64,000 nt of DNA from Fibrobacter sp. Lineage in GTDB: Bacteria; Fibrobacterota; Fibrobacteria; Fibrobacterales; Fibrobacteraceae. Each line of letters begins with the position of its first letter. Position 1 is the first letter of the stretch. Under the pieces are notes generated by a model. The model was not told the origin of the DNA, searched no databases, and saw nothing but the letters and a program-made list of their open reading frames with translations. A program made the translations under genes and the position numbers. This document shows, piece by piece, positions 1 through 9,500 of the stretch. Location: positions 34,055 through 98,054 of the forward strand of contig JAFXRC010000057.1 of NCBI GenBank assembly GCA_017526585.1, read 5' to 3'.

Positions 1-1118
1 CCGCCCTTGAAACCGACGGCGACCGTAACGATGGTGAGGATGAATTTGAAAATCCAGTCGCAGGCGTAGACGGATTCGGCGGAGTTGATGCTTGCCGAGG
101 TTCCCGCGAAGCAAAGGTCGATGAGGTTTGTACCAAGTCCCGCGTAGCGTCCTTGCCAGAGTAGGAGAATCACAAAACTCAAGGCGACACCTACGAATGC
201 GATACGTTTGTAGGGATTTGAAATTTTCTTTGCAAATAGGTTCTTCGCAAGCGAAAGCACCTTTGCGAAACCGCCACCGACGATTCCAAAGAGGATGCCT
301 AGGATGGCGAGTTTTAAAACGAATTGGATGTCGAGACCATTTTCGTTCCAGAGAAGACCGGCGACATTCCAGTCGGGGAATAGGGCGCTCAGGTCGACGG
401 AGAATTTTTCGAGACCGAGTAGTTCCGAAACCTTGTAGGCGGTAAAGGCGGCGACCGTTGCGGGTAAGAGTGCGGCAAGTTCAAGGTGCCCTACTAGCAA
501 AATTTCGATAGCGAGCGCAATCGCTGCGAGTGGAGTCTGGAAAAGTCCGGCAAAACCTGCTGCCATGCCTGCGACAAGTAAAATTCGCCCCGCATTTTCA
601 AGATGGATTTTTTTGCTGATGTTGTGTCCTAGGGTGGCTCCAATCTGCATCGCAACCCCTTCGCGTCCGGCACTGCCGCCGAACAGGTGCGTCATCCAGG
701 TGCTTACGGCGACCATCGGAATCATCCGCAGCGGAATTTCGCCTTCTTTGCCGTGTGCCACGCCAAAGACCATGTCCATGCCGCGGTCAGATTCCTTTCC
801 AAATTTACGGTAGGCTAGAATAATTGCGATTCCAGCGAGGGCAAGACCCGGAATCCAGTAGATTGGGTGGGCATCGCGGAGAGCACTTGCTGCGAGCAGG
901 ACTTGCCCGAAGAATGCGGTGAGTGCTCCGACAAGGGCTCCAAGGAATACTGCCACAATGGTGAGAATGGGGAGCGAAAGCCATTTTTGTACAAAGGCCG
1001 TCATTCTCGCTTTCATCTGTTCCTTCGCCATGCGCATCATCTGCTCCTTCATTTCGGGAGACATGCCGGCGAATTGTTCCTTGAACTGGTTGTATTTTCC
1101 AAAATCTTTGAAATTCAT
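1..1118 (-). CDS. ClC-family chloride channel/transporter (C-terminus beyond window)
   Basis: Reading leftwards from an ATG at 1118, the frame stays open to the window edge (372 codons), so the C-terminus is missing. It is a polytopic inner-membrane anion channel or Cl-/H+ exchanger. The diagnostic ClC selectivity motif is GSAGREGVAMQIG; G151-R152-E153-G154 contains the conserved gating glutamate. The last visible residues, AVGFKGG, lead into the next anion-binding motif. The protein starts with about 45 soluble, Met- and charge-rich residues before the first membrane segment, longer than in the compact E. coli ClcA. The gene is divergent from the lipoprotein gene starting at 1187, with 68 bases between. 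Channel or exchanger mode cannot be settled from the visible part. Confidence 0.9.
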   Translation of the reverse strand, partial: MNFKDFGKYNQFKEQFAGMSPEMKEQMMRMAKEQMKARMTAFVQKWLSLPILTIVAVFLGALVGALTAFFGQVLLAASALRDAHPIYWIPGLALAGIAIILAYRKFGKESDRGMDMVFGVAHGKEGEIPLRMIPMVAVSTWMTHLFGGSAGREGVAMQIGATLGHNISKKIHLENAGRILLVAGMAAGFAGLFQTPLAAIALAIEILLVGHLELAALLPATVAAFTAYKVSELLGLEKFSVDLSALFPDWNVAGLLWNENGLDIQFVLKLAILGILFGIVGGGFAKVLSLAKNLFAKKISNPYKRIAFVGVALSFVILLLWQGRYAGLGTNLIDLCFAGTSASINSAESVYACDWIFKFILTIVTVAVGFKG

Positions 1119-1186
1119 AGATAAACCTTGTTTGCGAGCTAAATTTAGAAATTTAGTGTGAATGGTTGTTTTAGTATATTTGAAAT

Positions 1187-3151
1187 ATGAAATTTCAAGA
1201 ATCCTGCCCTAAAAAAATGGCTCTTGCCATTTCGGTGATGTCCGCTTTTATCTGGTCGCTTTCGTCTTGTGCTTCGAGCAAGAACGATGCGGTGGTGGAA
1301 CAGCCCACTGTTTCTGAAACGCAACCGTCTGTTCAGCCTTTGCCGCAGTCGGTTCCTACGACTCTGTTTGAAACGAAGAAGGTGGGTGACGATAGGCAGG
1401 TGCGTGTCGTGGAAAAGCCAACGCTTGCCGCCCTTGATTTTGCTGCGTATTACAGCAATCCGATTCGCTTGGCGGGTAAGGATGAAAAGCCCGAGAACTA
1501 TACCGGAAAGATGGCTGCGGTAACCGTGGCGGAATATCCGTTCCCGATGCTTAGTTCCGTGTCGGAAACCGAGCCTGCGGTGGTCGCAGGTAGAGCCCCC
1601 CTTGCGTGGGAGCCGCTTTCAAAAATTCTCTACGCCCAGGTGGGCAATGATTCCCTGGGGGTCCTGCTCAATGCCGTCGAGTCGGTCAAGTGGGATGAAC
1701 CCGAAGTCTTCCGAGCCTTCCAGACTGTCTCTCGATTGTGGGGCGTGCCCATGAGTGATGGTTCCGTGGAATGGTGGGTCGAGGTGACTCCGGCTGCTTG
1801 GACGGGGCGCAAGGCTTTCTACGGAAAACTCAACCTGGTTTCGCACGGCGAAACGGCTGAAATTTTGAATTATTACCTGACGGCAGAAATGAATGCCGAA
1901 GATGCGATGAACTGGGCTCGCACACTATCTTCCTATTGGTATCCCACCTTGAATACCGACCTGGAAGTGCATACGCCAGGTGCTCCGTGGGAATCTCTCG
2001 AAAGCAGCAGACCTTTTGCGGTGATGCGTGGAAACCCGATGGGGACTCCGATGTGGATCGCCTTTGAAGTGCCGGACTTCCGCTTGAGTGACGAGGCCCT
2101 GCGTGCTCGTGCCGTGGCGGATTCTTTGGCGGCGGCAGGCGAGGTGGTTCCTGTGAACCGGACTCTTGATACGAGTTCCGCATTCCGCTTGCAGACCCTA
2201 GCTGCATTGGAAGGAACTTGCCCCGCAAATGATGCTACCGCGAAGTTCCGCGATGCCCTCAAGAAAAAACTTGCGAAATTGCCGAAGGAACAGAACGCCT
2301 GGGCTGCAAATGAGATGCTCTGGTTCCGCCGCAACGCGAATTACCTGCTTGCCGATAAGATAACGGCGCAGGATTCCCTGCACAATCCGCTTCCGCGCCT
2401 TCTGGAACTCAAGAAGTACCTGGATTCCTTGAATGTGCAGCTCCTGGTGGTGCCGGTACCCGTGAAAGAGGAAATCTACGGAGAACGCCTTGTCGAAGGC
2501 ACTGCTGCAGACCTTTGCGTAAATCCGGCCGGTCGCGAATTTACCCGCGAAATGCTTGCCGCAGGGCTCGACGTACTTGACCTTTATCCGGCGCTGATGG
2601 CGGCGAAGTCGGGTGACGAGCCGCCGCACTATAGCTACCAGCGTTACGATACGCACTGGGCTCTGCCTGGAATGCTTGCTGCGTTGGAACAGCTGGCGGC
2701 GCGCATCACGCAGTATTCCTGGTATGCTGAATCGGGCGCACAGCCGGGTTCGCTAACCATGCAGGAGATGGTGACACTTCGCGAAGGTGATTTGGTGGCG
2801 CACTTACCCGATGCCGAAAAGTCGAAGTATCCTGCTGACACCTTGGCGGCAATGAAGGTTTTCAAGGGCTCGGAACCTTACAAGGGCGGCAAGAATTCTC
2901 CGATCCTCTTGATGGGCGATTCCTTTACGGGCGTCTTTGAGTCGGTCGACCAGAAGTCGGGTGGTCCGGGTTCACTACTTGCCTTTGCGACGGGTCTCGA
3001 TGTTCAGGTGCTTACGAGTTGGGGTGGTGGCCCTGGCGTGTATCACCGCATGATGAAAATGAAGAAGGATATGCAGAGCAAACGCCTTGTCATCTACATG
3101 ATGACCGCTCGTGATTTCTGGCAGTCCCCGATGGAATGGGACGCTCTTTAG
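1187..3151 (+). CDS. AlgJ/AlgX-like SGNH lipoprotein
   Basis: A 654-residue protein with a lipoprotein signal (hydrophobic stretch ending in LSSC, Cys28), so probably membrane-anchored outside the cytoplasm. The C-terminal half shows two hallmarks of the AlgJ/AlgX SGNH fold: DTHW at residues 488-491 (the Asp-His pair) and GDSF at 577-580 (Ser nucleophile). Family members transfer O-acetyl groups to exopolysaccharide, working with an MBOAT protein; none is visible here, so the acyl role is inference. The first ~330 residues are not recognised. It is first in a run of seven same-strand genes with gaps or overlaps of a few bases. A TAnnTTTG-type element (1175-1182) lies only 4 bases before the ATG, so either transcription gives an almost leaderless message or the element is chance. 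Confidence 0.72.
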   Translation: MKFQESCPKKMALAISVMSAFIWSLSSCASSKNDAVVEQPTVSETQPSVQPLPQSVPTTLFETKKVGDDRQVRVVEKPTLAALDFAAYYSNPIRLAGKDEKPENYTGKMAAVTVAEYPFPMLSSVSETEPAVVAGRAPLAWEPLSKILYAQVGNDSLGVLLNAVESVKWDEPEVFRAFQTVSRLWGVPMSDGSVEWWVEVTPAAWTGRKAFYGKLNLVSHGETAEILNYYLTAEMNAEDAMNWARTLSSYWYPTLNTDLEVHTPGAPWESLESSRPFAVMRGNPMGTPMWIAFEVPDFRLSDEALRARAVADSLAAAGEVVPVNRTLDTSSAFRLQTLAALEGTCPANDATAKFRDALKKKLAKLPKEQNAWAANEMLWFRRNANYLLADKITAQDSLHNPLPRLLELKKYLDSLNVQLLVVPVPVKEEIYGERLVEGTAADLCVNPAGREFTREMLAAGLDVLDLYPALMAAKSGDEPPHYSYQRYDTHWALPGMLAALEQLAARITQYSWYAESGAQPGSLTMQEMVTLREGDLVAHLPDAEKSKYPADTLAAMKVFKGSEPYKGGKNSPILLMGDSFTGVFESVDQKSGGPGSLLAFATGLDVQVLTSWGGGPGVYHRMMKMKKDMQSKRLVIYMMTARDFWQSPMEWDAL

Positions 3152-3900
3152 TCTCTATGTGGGCTCGACTCTCCGCACTCGCAAAGCGCCTGTTTTGGCC
3201 ATTGCTGCTGATTGTGCTTGCGACTTCGCTTGCGCTGGTACTTTGGAGTGGTCGCAGTGAGAAGATGAGTTTCCGCGATGCGGCCTGTACTTTTGAAGAC
3301 AAGTTGCCAGGCTGCTTGGATGCAGTGCCGGCATGGAACGGCGGGTTAGCTTTTTATGACAGCGCTTTGAATGCTTCGGGCGACACCTTGCAGAGCCTAA
3401 GGGATTTGCTCTGGGGTTACTGGAACCTGGAATTTGCAGGGGCGGGCGATGCCGCGGTGACTAGGGATGCAATCCTTCCGCTTCGTGTTATCGAAACGCG
3501 AAAGTCGGGGTGCATGGGGCTTTCGTGGCTTGCGATGATGGTTGCTGAATCGCGGCAGATTCCGCTTGCGGTAATGATGCTTCCGGGACATGTGTTCCTG
3601 CGCTACGGTGAAGGTGTTTCGGCGGTGAATTTGGAACCCAACCGCGAAGGCTATGGCTATACAGATGCCGAATACCGCGAAAAGTACAAGGCTGGTCCTT
3701 GGACCGGTCTTGAATTTGTTCCGCTGACTTCTGCTCAGTTTGTGGGCCTTGCCGCATTCAACATGGGAAATGTTTATCTCGACAGCGACTTGCGCCGCGC
3801 TTTGACCTGGTACCGCATGGCTGAAACATTCTTCCCGGAGTATCCGGGAATCAAGGCGAACCAGGAAATAGCGAAAAGCCGTTTACCGGACCATCTTTAG
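3136..3900 (+). CDS. Transglutaminase/SirB1-like membrane-anchored protein
   Basis: A 254-residue protein with one N-terminal membrane segment (about residues 17-40), then a domain like the transglutaminase-like Cys-His fold: SGCMGLSWL with candidate nucleophile Cys126, and GHVFLRY with candidate His152 followed by NLEPN. A short TPR-like tail follows (AFNMGNVYLDSDLRRALTWY). Such domains crosslink, cleave or only bind proteins; which applies here cannot be told. It overlaps the preceding gene by 16 bases. An in-frame ATG at 3157, 5 bases after that gene's stop, is an equally plausible start; neither has a convincing Shine-Dalgarno. Second gene of the lipoprotein operon, directly before the four paralogs. 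Confidence 0.65.
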   Translation: MGRSLVSMWARLSALAKRLFWPLLLIVLATSLALVLWSGRSEKMSFRDAACTFEDKLPGCLDAVPAWNGGLAFYDSALNASGDTLQSLRDLLWGYWNLEFAGAGDAAVTRDAILPLRVIETRKSGCMGLSWLAMMVAESRQIPLAVMMLPGHVFLRYGEGVSAVNLEPNREGYGYTDAEYREKYKAGPWTGLEFVPLTSAQFVGLAAFNMGNVYLDSDLRRALTWYRMAETFFPEYPGIKANQEIAKSRLPDHL

Positions 3901-3936
3901 GTGCTTCTGGGGGGCGAAAATGCTATTTTTAGGGTA

Positions 3937-6714
3937 ATGTTGATCGCGTTACTTTTCCTATCTATTTCTTTTTTGGCAGCCTGTTCTAATTCTGTGGGAG
4001 CGTCGGCTAGTCATGACGAAAAGCCTTTTTTTGAGAAAGACTCCTCTACGGAAATGGTTCCTGTGAATGCAGGTAATGCGTTGGCGGTTTTAGGAACCAA
4101 TAGCGATCTTGCTAAAGTAAATGAACGCCCGCAAATGCAGGTTTCCCTGAATTACGAATTTTCGATGGGACAACATGAAGTGACCTGCGGAGAATTCAAT
4201 GAACTGATGAAGACTTTTTCGGGGCTTGAGCTCGAATGCGATCATGATAGCCTTCCTGCGACGAATTTGACTTTTTATGATGCGGTCCTTTTTGCTAATG
4301 AACGGAGCAAGGCTGAGCGCCTTGATACGGTTTATTCCTATAGCGGAGCGATTTTCGATAACGAAAGACATTGTACGAACCTAGAAGGCTTCGTGTTTCA
4401 TCCAGAAGTGGACGCATACCGCTTGCCGACCGAGGCGGAATGGGTGCTTGCAGCGGTCCAGAACTGGAATCCGCAAAATGCTTGGACTGCCGAAAATTCG
4501 GATTATAAATTGCACAAGGTATGCGGCAAGGCTGATTCGACGGCGAAATTCTGCGACATGGTTGGAAATGCAATGGAGTGGGTAAACGACTGGCTTGGCG
4601 GCTTCCGCGATACGACGCTTTCGAACTATGTGGGTGCCCCCGATGGGGGATCGCTTGGTCAGCGTATTGTAAAGGGGGGTAGTTTCCGAAATGCGGCCAG
4701 TTCCATAACGCTTTATGGAAGGGGCGATGTCTATACGGTTACTTCTTCGACTCGTGCGGACTATGTCGGCTTTCGAATTGCAAAGGGTTCCATTCCTAGT
4801 GCAGTCTGGATGGGGACCGATGGCAAGGCGGCTGAAAGTAGAGTTGCCCTACTGGCTTCGTCGGCGACGATGCGTTCCGTGATGGGAACGTACAAGGTGA
4901 AGCTCGTCTTTAGAAACGACCTTTCGGGGAACCTTGCCTATGTGGACTATTCCGGCGGAATCCTCTCGGTCGTGGAAATTTTGGATTCTATCGAAGTCTA
5001 TCATCCGGAAATTTCCCCGGACGGGAAGCGCGTCGCTTTCTGCACGGGTCTCGAAGGTGTTTCGGGTAAGTCCGAACTTTATGTGCGCGACTTGAATGCG
5101 GATGGCTCGAACCTCGTGAAACTCAAGGTGGAAAGTGCCGCGATTCCGCGCTGGCGTGTGCTTGAAAATGGAGATACGGTAATCGTCTATGTGACCGATG
5201 CGGGTAACAACAAGGATGAAACCTCCTTCAAGTCCACATCTACTTGGCAGGTGAAATTCTCGAACGGCAAGTTCGGTACGCCACAGAAACTTTTCGATGG
5301 CGCTTACCATGGTGGCATCAGCGAAGACAATACCTTGGCCGTCACGGGGGCGCGCCTTCTGCGTGCCCGCATCGCAAAGAAAGGCTCGACGCTGACTAAT
5401 GCCCGCGATACCATCTGGTACAAGGACGGTGTCAATGCGGAACAGGCCTGCAATGTATCACTTTCGAAGGACGGCAGCAAGCGTACTGCGTTTCTCGATT
5501 TCGGTGGCAAGACGGGGCGTGCCTTTGTCGGTAAAAGCTATGCCACGCACGAACGCCTGCTGATTGCCGACAGCACCGGAACTTTGCAAATGTCCGTGGC
5601 GGCTCCTTCTGGATTTACTTTTGACCACAGCGAATGGGCAACCGGCGCGGAAAATAAGGTCGTAGCGACGCTCACGAATGTAAATGGGGCGCACCAGAAG
5701 GTTGTGCTTGTCGATTTAGCCGACAGTTCCGTCGTGGATCTTCTGGAAGGAGACGAACTCTGGCACCCGAGTTTGTGGGTGAATGGCGCGATGAGTGTCG
5801 TTAATGTTGTGCTCGATAAGGACAGCGCTGGATTCTATATGCGAGAAGGTGATGCTTGGGGCGTTGCTCTGATGCGCCAAAATATGGAATTGCTGTGGCA
5901 ATATAAGGATTCTGTTGATGTAGCTGTAGTCGGTTCTTCCAGGTCGATGTTCTCGACGATGCCTTCGTTGATGAGCGATGATTTCTTTATGGTGAACTTC
6001 TCGCAGACCCCGAATAGTATTCACATGTCCAAGGATTTTCTCGATTTGTATTTATTCCATCACTTGAAAAAATTGAAGTATGTGATCGTTTCTCTGGATT
6101 TTGACTTTTGGTTTAAAATGGGTGACGAAGAGAGTGATAACTTCTTCCAAAATACTTACCGTAGCTATCCAGGCTATGTATATGACAAAAATCATAATTA
6201 TTGGCAGGACGGATACCCCGAGGGATTGCTTGAATATACGAAAAATGATTTGAATGTAGAACCGTATTTGCAGTTTGAAACGGATCGGGGAGCTCTGCTA
6301 GAATATTTCTGTGGCGGATGGCGAGTGGATGATCCGCTTGTAGAAGTCGATACGACTGCATTTGACAGCCAACTTTATTTGTATGAAAATAGCCTGAATT
6401 CCCTGATTGGAATAATTGAAAGTGCTCAAAATAGGGGCGTTACCGTAATAGGTGTCGTCTTCCCGCAGAATCCGTATTATAAGAATACGGGCTCGTTTGG
6501 ACGCTATGGCACTCGCCGGAGTCTTGCAGAAAAGTATATCTCTTATTTTGAAGAATTAGCATCGCAGTATTCCAACTTTATTTTTCTAGATGAGAATAAG
6601 ATGGGAAATCATGAATATCGTGCAGAGCTGTTTGCTGATGAAGACCACCTATGCGTTGAAGGCGCGAAGGTGTTTTCTGCGAAACTTGATTCCCTGTTGA
6701 GAACATTGAAATGA
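3937..6714 (+). CDS. FGE-like/beta-propeller/SGNH lipoprotein, paralog 1 (TIGR02171-like)
   Basis: A 925-residue lipoprotein (lipobox LAAC). The frame is open from 3901 (GTG), but ATG 3937 gives a clean lipoprotein signal and is preferred. Domains in order: a formylglycine-generating-enzyme (SUMF1)-like C-lectin fold at about 45-285 (VTCGEFN, YRLPTEAEW, GNAMEWVNDW, KGGSFRNA); a TolB/PD40-like propeller at about 310-625 (ISPDGKRVAF); and an SGNH-like domain at about 640-925 with GSSR (666-669) and DEDH ending at His904. The FGE catalytic cysteines are absent, so the first domain probably binds rather than oxidises. Length, lipidation and domain content fit the F. succinogenes paralogous family TIGR02171, of unknown function. 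The next gene overlaps its stop by 4 bases (ATGA), implying coupled translation. Confidence 0.8.
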   Translation: MLIALLFLSISFLAACSNSVGASASHDEKPFFEKDSSTEMVPVNAGNALAVLGTNSDLAKVNERPQMQVSLNYEFSMGQHEVTCGEFNELMKTFSGLELECDHDSLPATNLTFYDAVLFANERSKAERLDTVYSYSGAIFDNERHCTNLEGFVFHPEVDAYRLPTEAEWVLAAVQNWNPQNAWTAENSDYKLHKVCGKADSTAKFCDMVGNAMEWVNDWLGGFRDTTLSNYVGAPDGGSLGQRIVKGGSFRNAASSITLYGRGDVYTVTSSTRADYVGFRIAKGSIPSAVWMGTDGKAAESRVALLASSATMRSVMGTYKVKLVFRNDLSGNLAYVDYSGGILSVVEILDSIEVYHPEISPDGKRVAFCTGLEGVSGKSELYVRDLNADGSNLVKLKVESAAIPRWRVLENGDTVIVYVTDAGNNKDETSFKSTSTWQVKFSNGKFGTPQKLFDGAYHGGISEDNTLAVTGARLLRARIAKKGSTLTNARDTIWYKDGVNAEQACNVSLSKDGSKRTAFLDFGGKTGRAFVGKSYATHERLLIADSTGTLQMSVAAPSGFTFDHSEWATGAENKVVATLTNVNGAHQKVVLVDLADSSVVDLLEGDELWHPSLWVNGAMSVVNVVLDKDSAGFYMREGDAWGVALMRQNMELLWQYKDSVDVAVVGSSRSMFSTMPSLMSDDFFMVNFSQTPNSIHMSKDFLDLYLFHHLKKLKYVIVSLDFDFWFKMGDEESDNFFQNTYRSYPGYVYDKNHNYWQDGYPEGLLEYTKNDLNVEPYLQFETDRGALLEYFCGGWRVDDPLVEVDTTAFDSQLYLYENSLNSLIGIIESAQNRGVTVIGVVFPQNPYYKNTGSFGRYGTRRSLAEKYISYFEELASQYSNFIFLDENKMGNHEYRAELFADEDHLCVEGAKVFSAKLDSLLRTLK

Positions 6715-9500
6715 GACTATTGTTTTTCATCCTAGTCTCATTAGTAGTTCTCGGCTGCTCGAATTCGGAGAGCGTTTCGGTGCCACCTCAAGAAGCGTCT
6801 GTTGATTTCTCCGAAGATTCCTTGTCAGGAATGATTCGTGTCAAGGCGACGGAATCGACAATTGTTTTGGGAACGACTCTTGTGGAGGCGCGCGCGAATG
6901 AACGCCCTGAATTGCAGGTAAAATTTAATTACGATTTTTCGATGGGTCGCCATGAGGTGACTTGCGGCGAATTTAACGCCCTGATGAAATCTGCGACGGG
7001 GCTGTCCTTGGATTGCGAAGGTGATGAAATCCCTGCGACGAACGTGACTTATTACGATGCAGTCCTGTTCGCTAATGAGCGCAGCAAGGCGGAAGGCTTC
7101 GATACGGCTTATACCTATACGGTGGCGAGTTTTGACGCTGCGAAACATTGTACCAATTTAGAAGGCTTCGCTTACCGTTCCGAGGTTAATGCATACCGCT
7201 TGCCGACCGAGGCGGAATGGGTGCTTGCAGCGGTCCAGAACTGGAATCCGCAAAATAGCTGGACCGCCGAAAATTCGGATTACAAGCTGCACAAGGTTTG
7301 CGGCAAGGCGGATACTTCGGCGAAGTCGGGAGAACTCTGCGACATGGCGGGCAACGCGATGGAGTGGGTGAACGACTGGCTAGGCAATTTCCGTGATACG
7401 ACGCTTGAAAACTATGTGGGCGCCCCCGACGGTGGAGCGCTGGGGCAACGAGTCGTGAAGGGTGGCAGCTACCGCAATGCGGTAGAGGCTATCAACCTGT
7501 ATAGCCGCGGCGATATTTATACGGTGACATCGTCTACGAGGGCTGATTATGTGGGCTTTCGCTTGGCGTTCGGCGCTATCCCCGATGCGGTATGGATGGG
7601 AAACGATGGTCGTGCAAATGATTCACGCATCGTTCCTCTTGCAAGCTCCGCGACAATCCGTTCCCTCGTCGGCACCTACAAGGCGAAACTTGCGTTCAGG
7701 AACGAACTTTCGGGAAATCTCGCTTTCATCGACTATTCTGGCGGAATCCTCTCGGTCGTGGAAATTTTGGATTCTATCGAAGTCTATCATCCGGAAATTT
7801 CCCCGGACGGGAAGCGTGTCGCTTTCTGCACGGGTCTCGAAGGTGTTTCGGGTAAGTCCGAACTTTATGTGCGCGACTTGAATGCAGATGGCTCGAACCT
7901 CGTGAAGCTCAAGGTGGAAAGTGCCGCGATTCCGCGCTGGCGCATTCTTGAAAATGGCGATACGGTAATCGTCTATGTGACCGATGCGGGCAATAATAAG
8001 GATGACGCTGCGTTTAAGTCGGCGGCTACTTGGCAGGTGAAATTCTCGAATGGCAAATTTGGCTCGCCTAAGAAACTTTTCGACGGCGCGTATCACGGCG
8101 GCATCAGCGAAGACAACACCCTTGCCGTGACGGGAGCGCGCCTTCTCCGCGCCCGTATCGCAAAGTCGGGCTCGACGCTCACGGAAAAAGCCCGCGATAC
8201 CATCTGGTACAAGGACGGTGACGATGCGGAACAAGCCTGCAACGCATCGCTTTCGAAAGACGGCAGCAAGCGTACCCTCTTCCTCGATTTCGGTGGCAAG
8301 ACGGGGCGAGCCTTTGTCGGTAAAAGCTACGCCACGCATGAACGCCTACTGATTGCCGACAGCACCGGAACTTTGCAAAAGTCCGTAGCGGCACCTTCCG
8401 GCTTTACCTTCGACCATAGCGAATGGGCGAGTGGTACCGCCGATAAGGTCGTAGCGACGCTCACGAATATAAACGGGGCGCACCAGAAGGTTGTGCTGGT
8501 GAATCTCTCCGACAATTCCGTTGTAAATCTCATCGAAGGCGAAGACCTTTGGCATCCCTGCTTTTGGGTGAGCGACAATTCCTTTGAAAACGATGACGTG
8601 CTGCTAGATTTGGATAGCGCCGGGGTGTACTTTAATAATCTAGGCGGCGAAGGGGCTATTGTCCTTCGTTACAAGATGGAGCTTCTTTGGAATTATAAGG
8701 ATTCCGCTAATGTCGTTGTCGTGGGCTCGTCGCGACCGCTTGGCGCCATCAATCCGCTGGAAATGGGTGTACCTTTCTTTGTATTGAACCTGTCCAATGT
8801 TCCGAACATGATGGTTGTTTCTGAATACCTCTTGCTAAACTATGTCATTCCGCATGTGAAAAATCTGAAATACATAGTTGTGTCTCTCGATATTGACTTG
8901 TGGTATCATTCAGAATACGAAAGCTACAATTTCTTCTATCAGGAATACCTGAATTATCCGGGATATGTGTATGACAGAAATCATAACTACTGGAAAGACG
9001 GTTTCCCCGAAAAGATAAGCCGCTTGACAGAGGAATCGCTTGGATTGGGTTATTATCAGAATAACCTTGTGGCGTCTCGCGGCTTTAATTACGAAGAATC
9101 GAATACATGGGAAAAGAATCCCTCCGTCGATAACGATAGTACTTGGATGGATAACCTCTCCGCCAATTACGAGGCGAGCCTTGGACACTTGAAAAACATA
9201 TTGCGCGAATCGGAACAGGCGGGAGTCTATGTAATAGGAGTTGTTTTCCCGCAGAGTCCGAATTTTAAGAAGACCGGTTCGTTTGGAAAATACGGCATTC
9301 GAAGAAGTGAAGCTCCTGCTTTGCTGGACGGTCTCAAAAAACTGGAAAAAGAATATCCTCATTTTGTTTTCTGGGATGAAAATAAAATGGGAGACCATGA
9401 CTATACGGATGAAATGGCCGCGAATAAGGATCACCTGTGTGCCCTCGGTGCAACGCAGTTCACTTCTCGCTTGGATTCCCTTCTGCGAACTCTGAAATGA
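6711..9500 (+). CDS. FGE-like/beta-propeller/SGNH lipoprotein, paralog 2
   Basis: 929 residues, same plan as its neighbours: lipoprotein signal with LGCS lipobox, FGE-like domain, PD40-type propeller, C-terminal SGNH-like domain with GSSR and a terminal DHL motif (KDHLC). The gene-wide ending LDSLLRTLK is identical to paralogs 1 and 3. The propeller part is almost identical at DNA level to paralog 1 (a stretch from about 7738 differs at one or two bases over more than 100), whereas the last 300 residues differ clearly. The start ATG lies inside the stop of the previous gene (ATGA), and no separate Shine-Dalgarno is evident, so translation is probably coupled. FGE catalytic cysteines are missing here too. 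Confidence 0.8.
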   Translation: MRLLFFILVSLVVLGCSNSESVSVPPQEASVDFSEDSLSGMIRVKATESTIVLGTTLVEARANERPELQVKFNYDFSMGRHEVTCGEFNALMKSATGLSLDCEGDEIPATNVTYYDAVLFANERSKAEGFDTAYTYTVASFDAAKHCTNLEGFAYRSEVNAYRLPTEAEWVLAAVQNWNPQNSWTAENSDYKLHKVCGKADTSAKSGELCDMAGNAMEWVNDWLGNFRDTTLENYVGAPDGGALGQRVVKGGSYRNAVEAINLYSRGDIYTVTSSTRADYVGFRLAFGAIPDAVWMGNDGRANDSRIVPLASSATIRSLVGTYKAKLAFRNELSGNLAFIDYSGGILSVVEILDSIEVYHPEISPDGKRVAFCTGLEGVSGKSELYVRDLNADGSNLVKLKVESAAIPRWRILENGDTVIVYVTDAGNNKDDAAFKSAATWQVKFSNGKFGSPKKLFDGAYHGGISEDNTLAVTGARLLRARIAKSGSTLTEKARDTIWYKDGDDAEQACNASLSKDGSKRTLFLDFGGKTGRAFVGKSYATHERLLIADSTGTLQKSVAAPSGFTFDHSEWASGTADKVVATLTNINGAHQKVVLVNLSDNSVVNLIEGEDLWHPCFWVSDNSFENDDVLLDLDSAGVYFNNLGGEGAIVLRYKMELLWNYKDSANVVVVGSSRPLGAINPLEMGVPFFVLNLSNVPNMMVVSEYLLLNYVIPHVKNLKYIVVSLDIDLWYHSEYESYNFFYQEYLNYPGYVYDRNHNYWKDGFPEKISRLTEESLGLGYYQNNLVASRGFNYEESNTWEKNPSVDNDSTWMDNLSANYEASLGHLKNILRESEQAGVYVIGVVFPQSPNFKKTGSFGKYGIRRSEAPALLDGLKKLEKEYPHFVFWDENKMGDHDYTDEMAANKDHLCALGATQFTSRLDSLLRTLK

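Noticed and set aside
3901..3936. GTG 3901 as start of paralog 1
   Set aside because: It would put 12 extra residues before a complete lipoprotein signal; ATG 3937 fits the other three paralogs.
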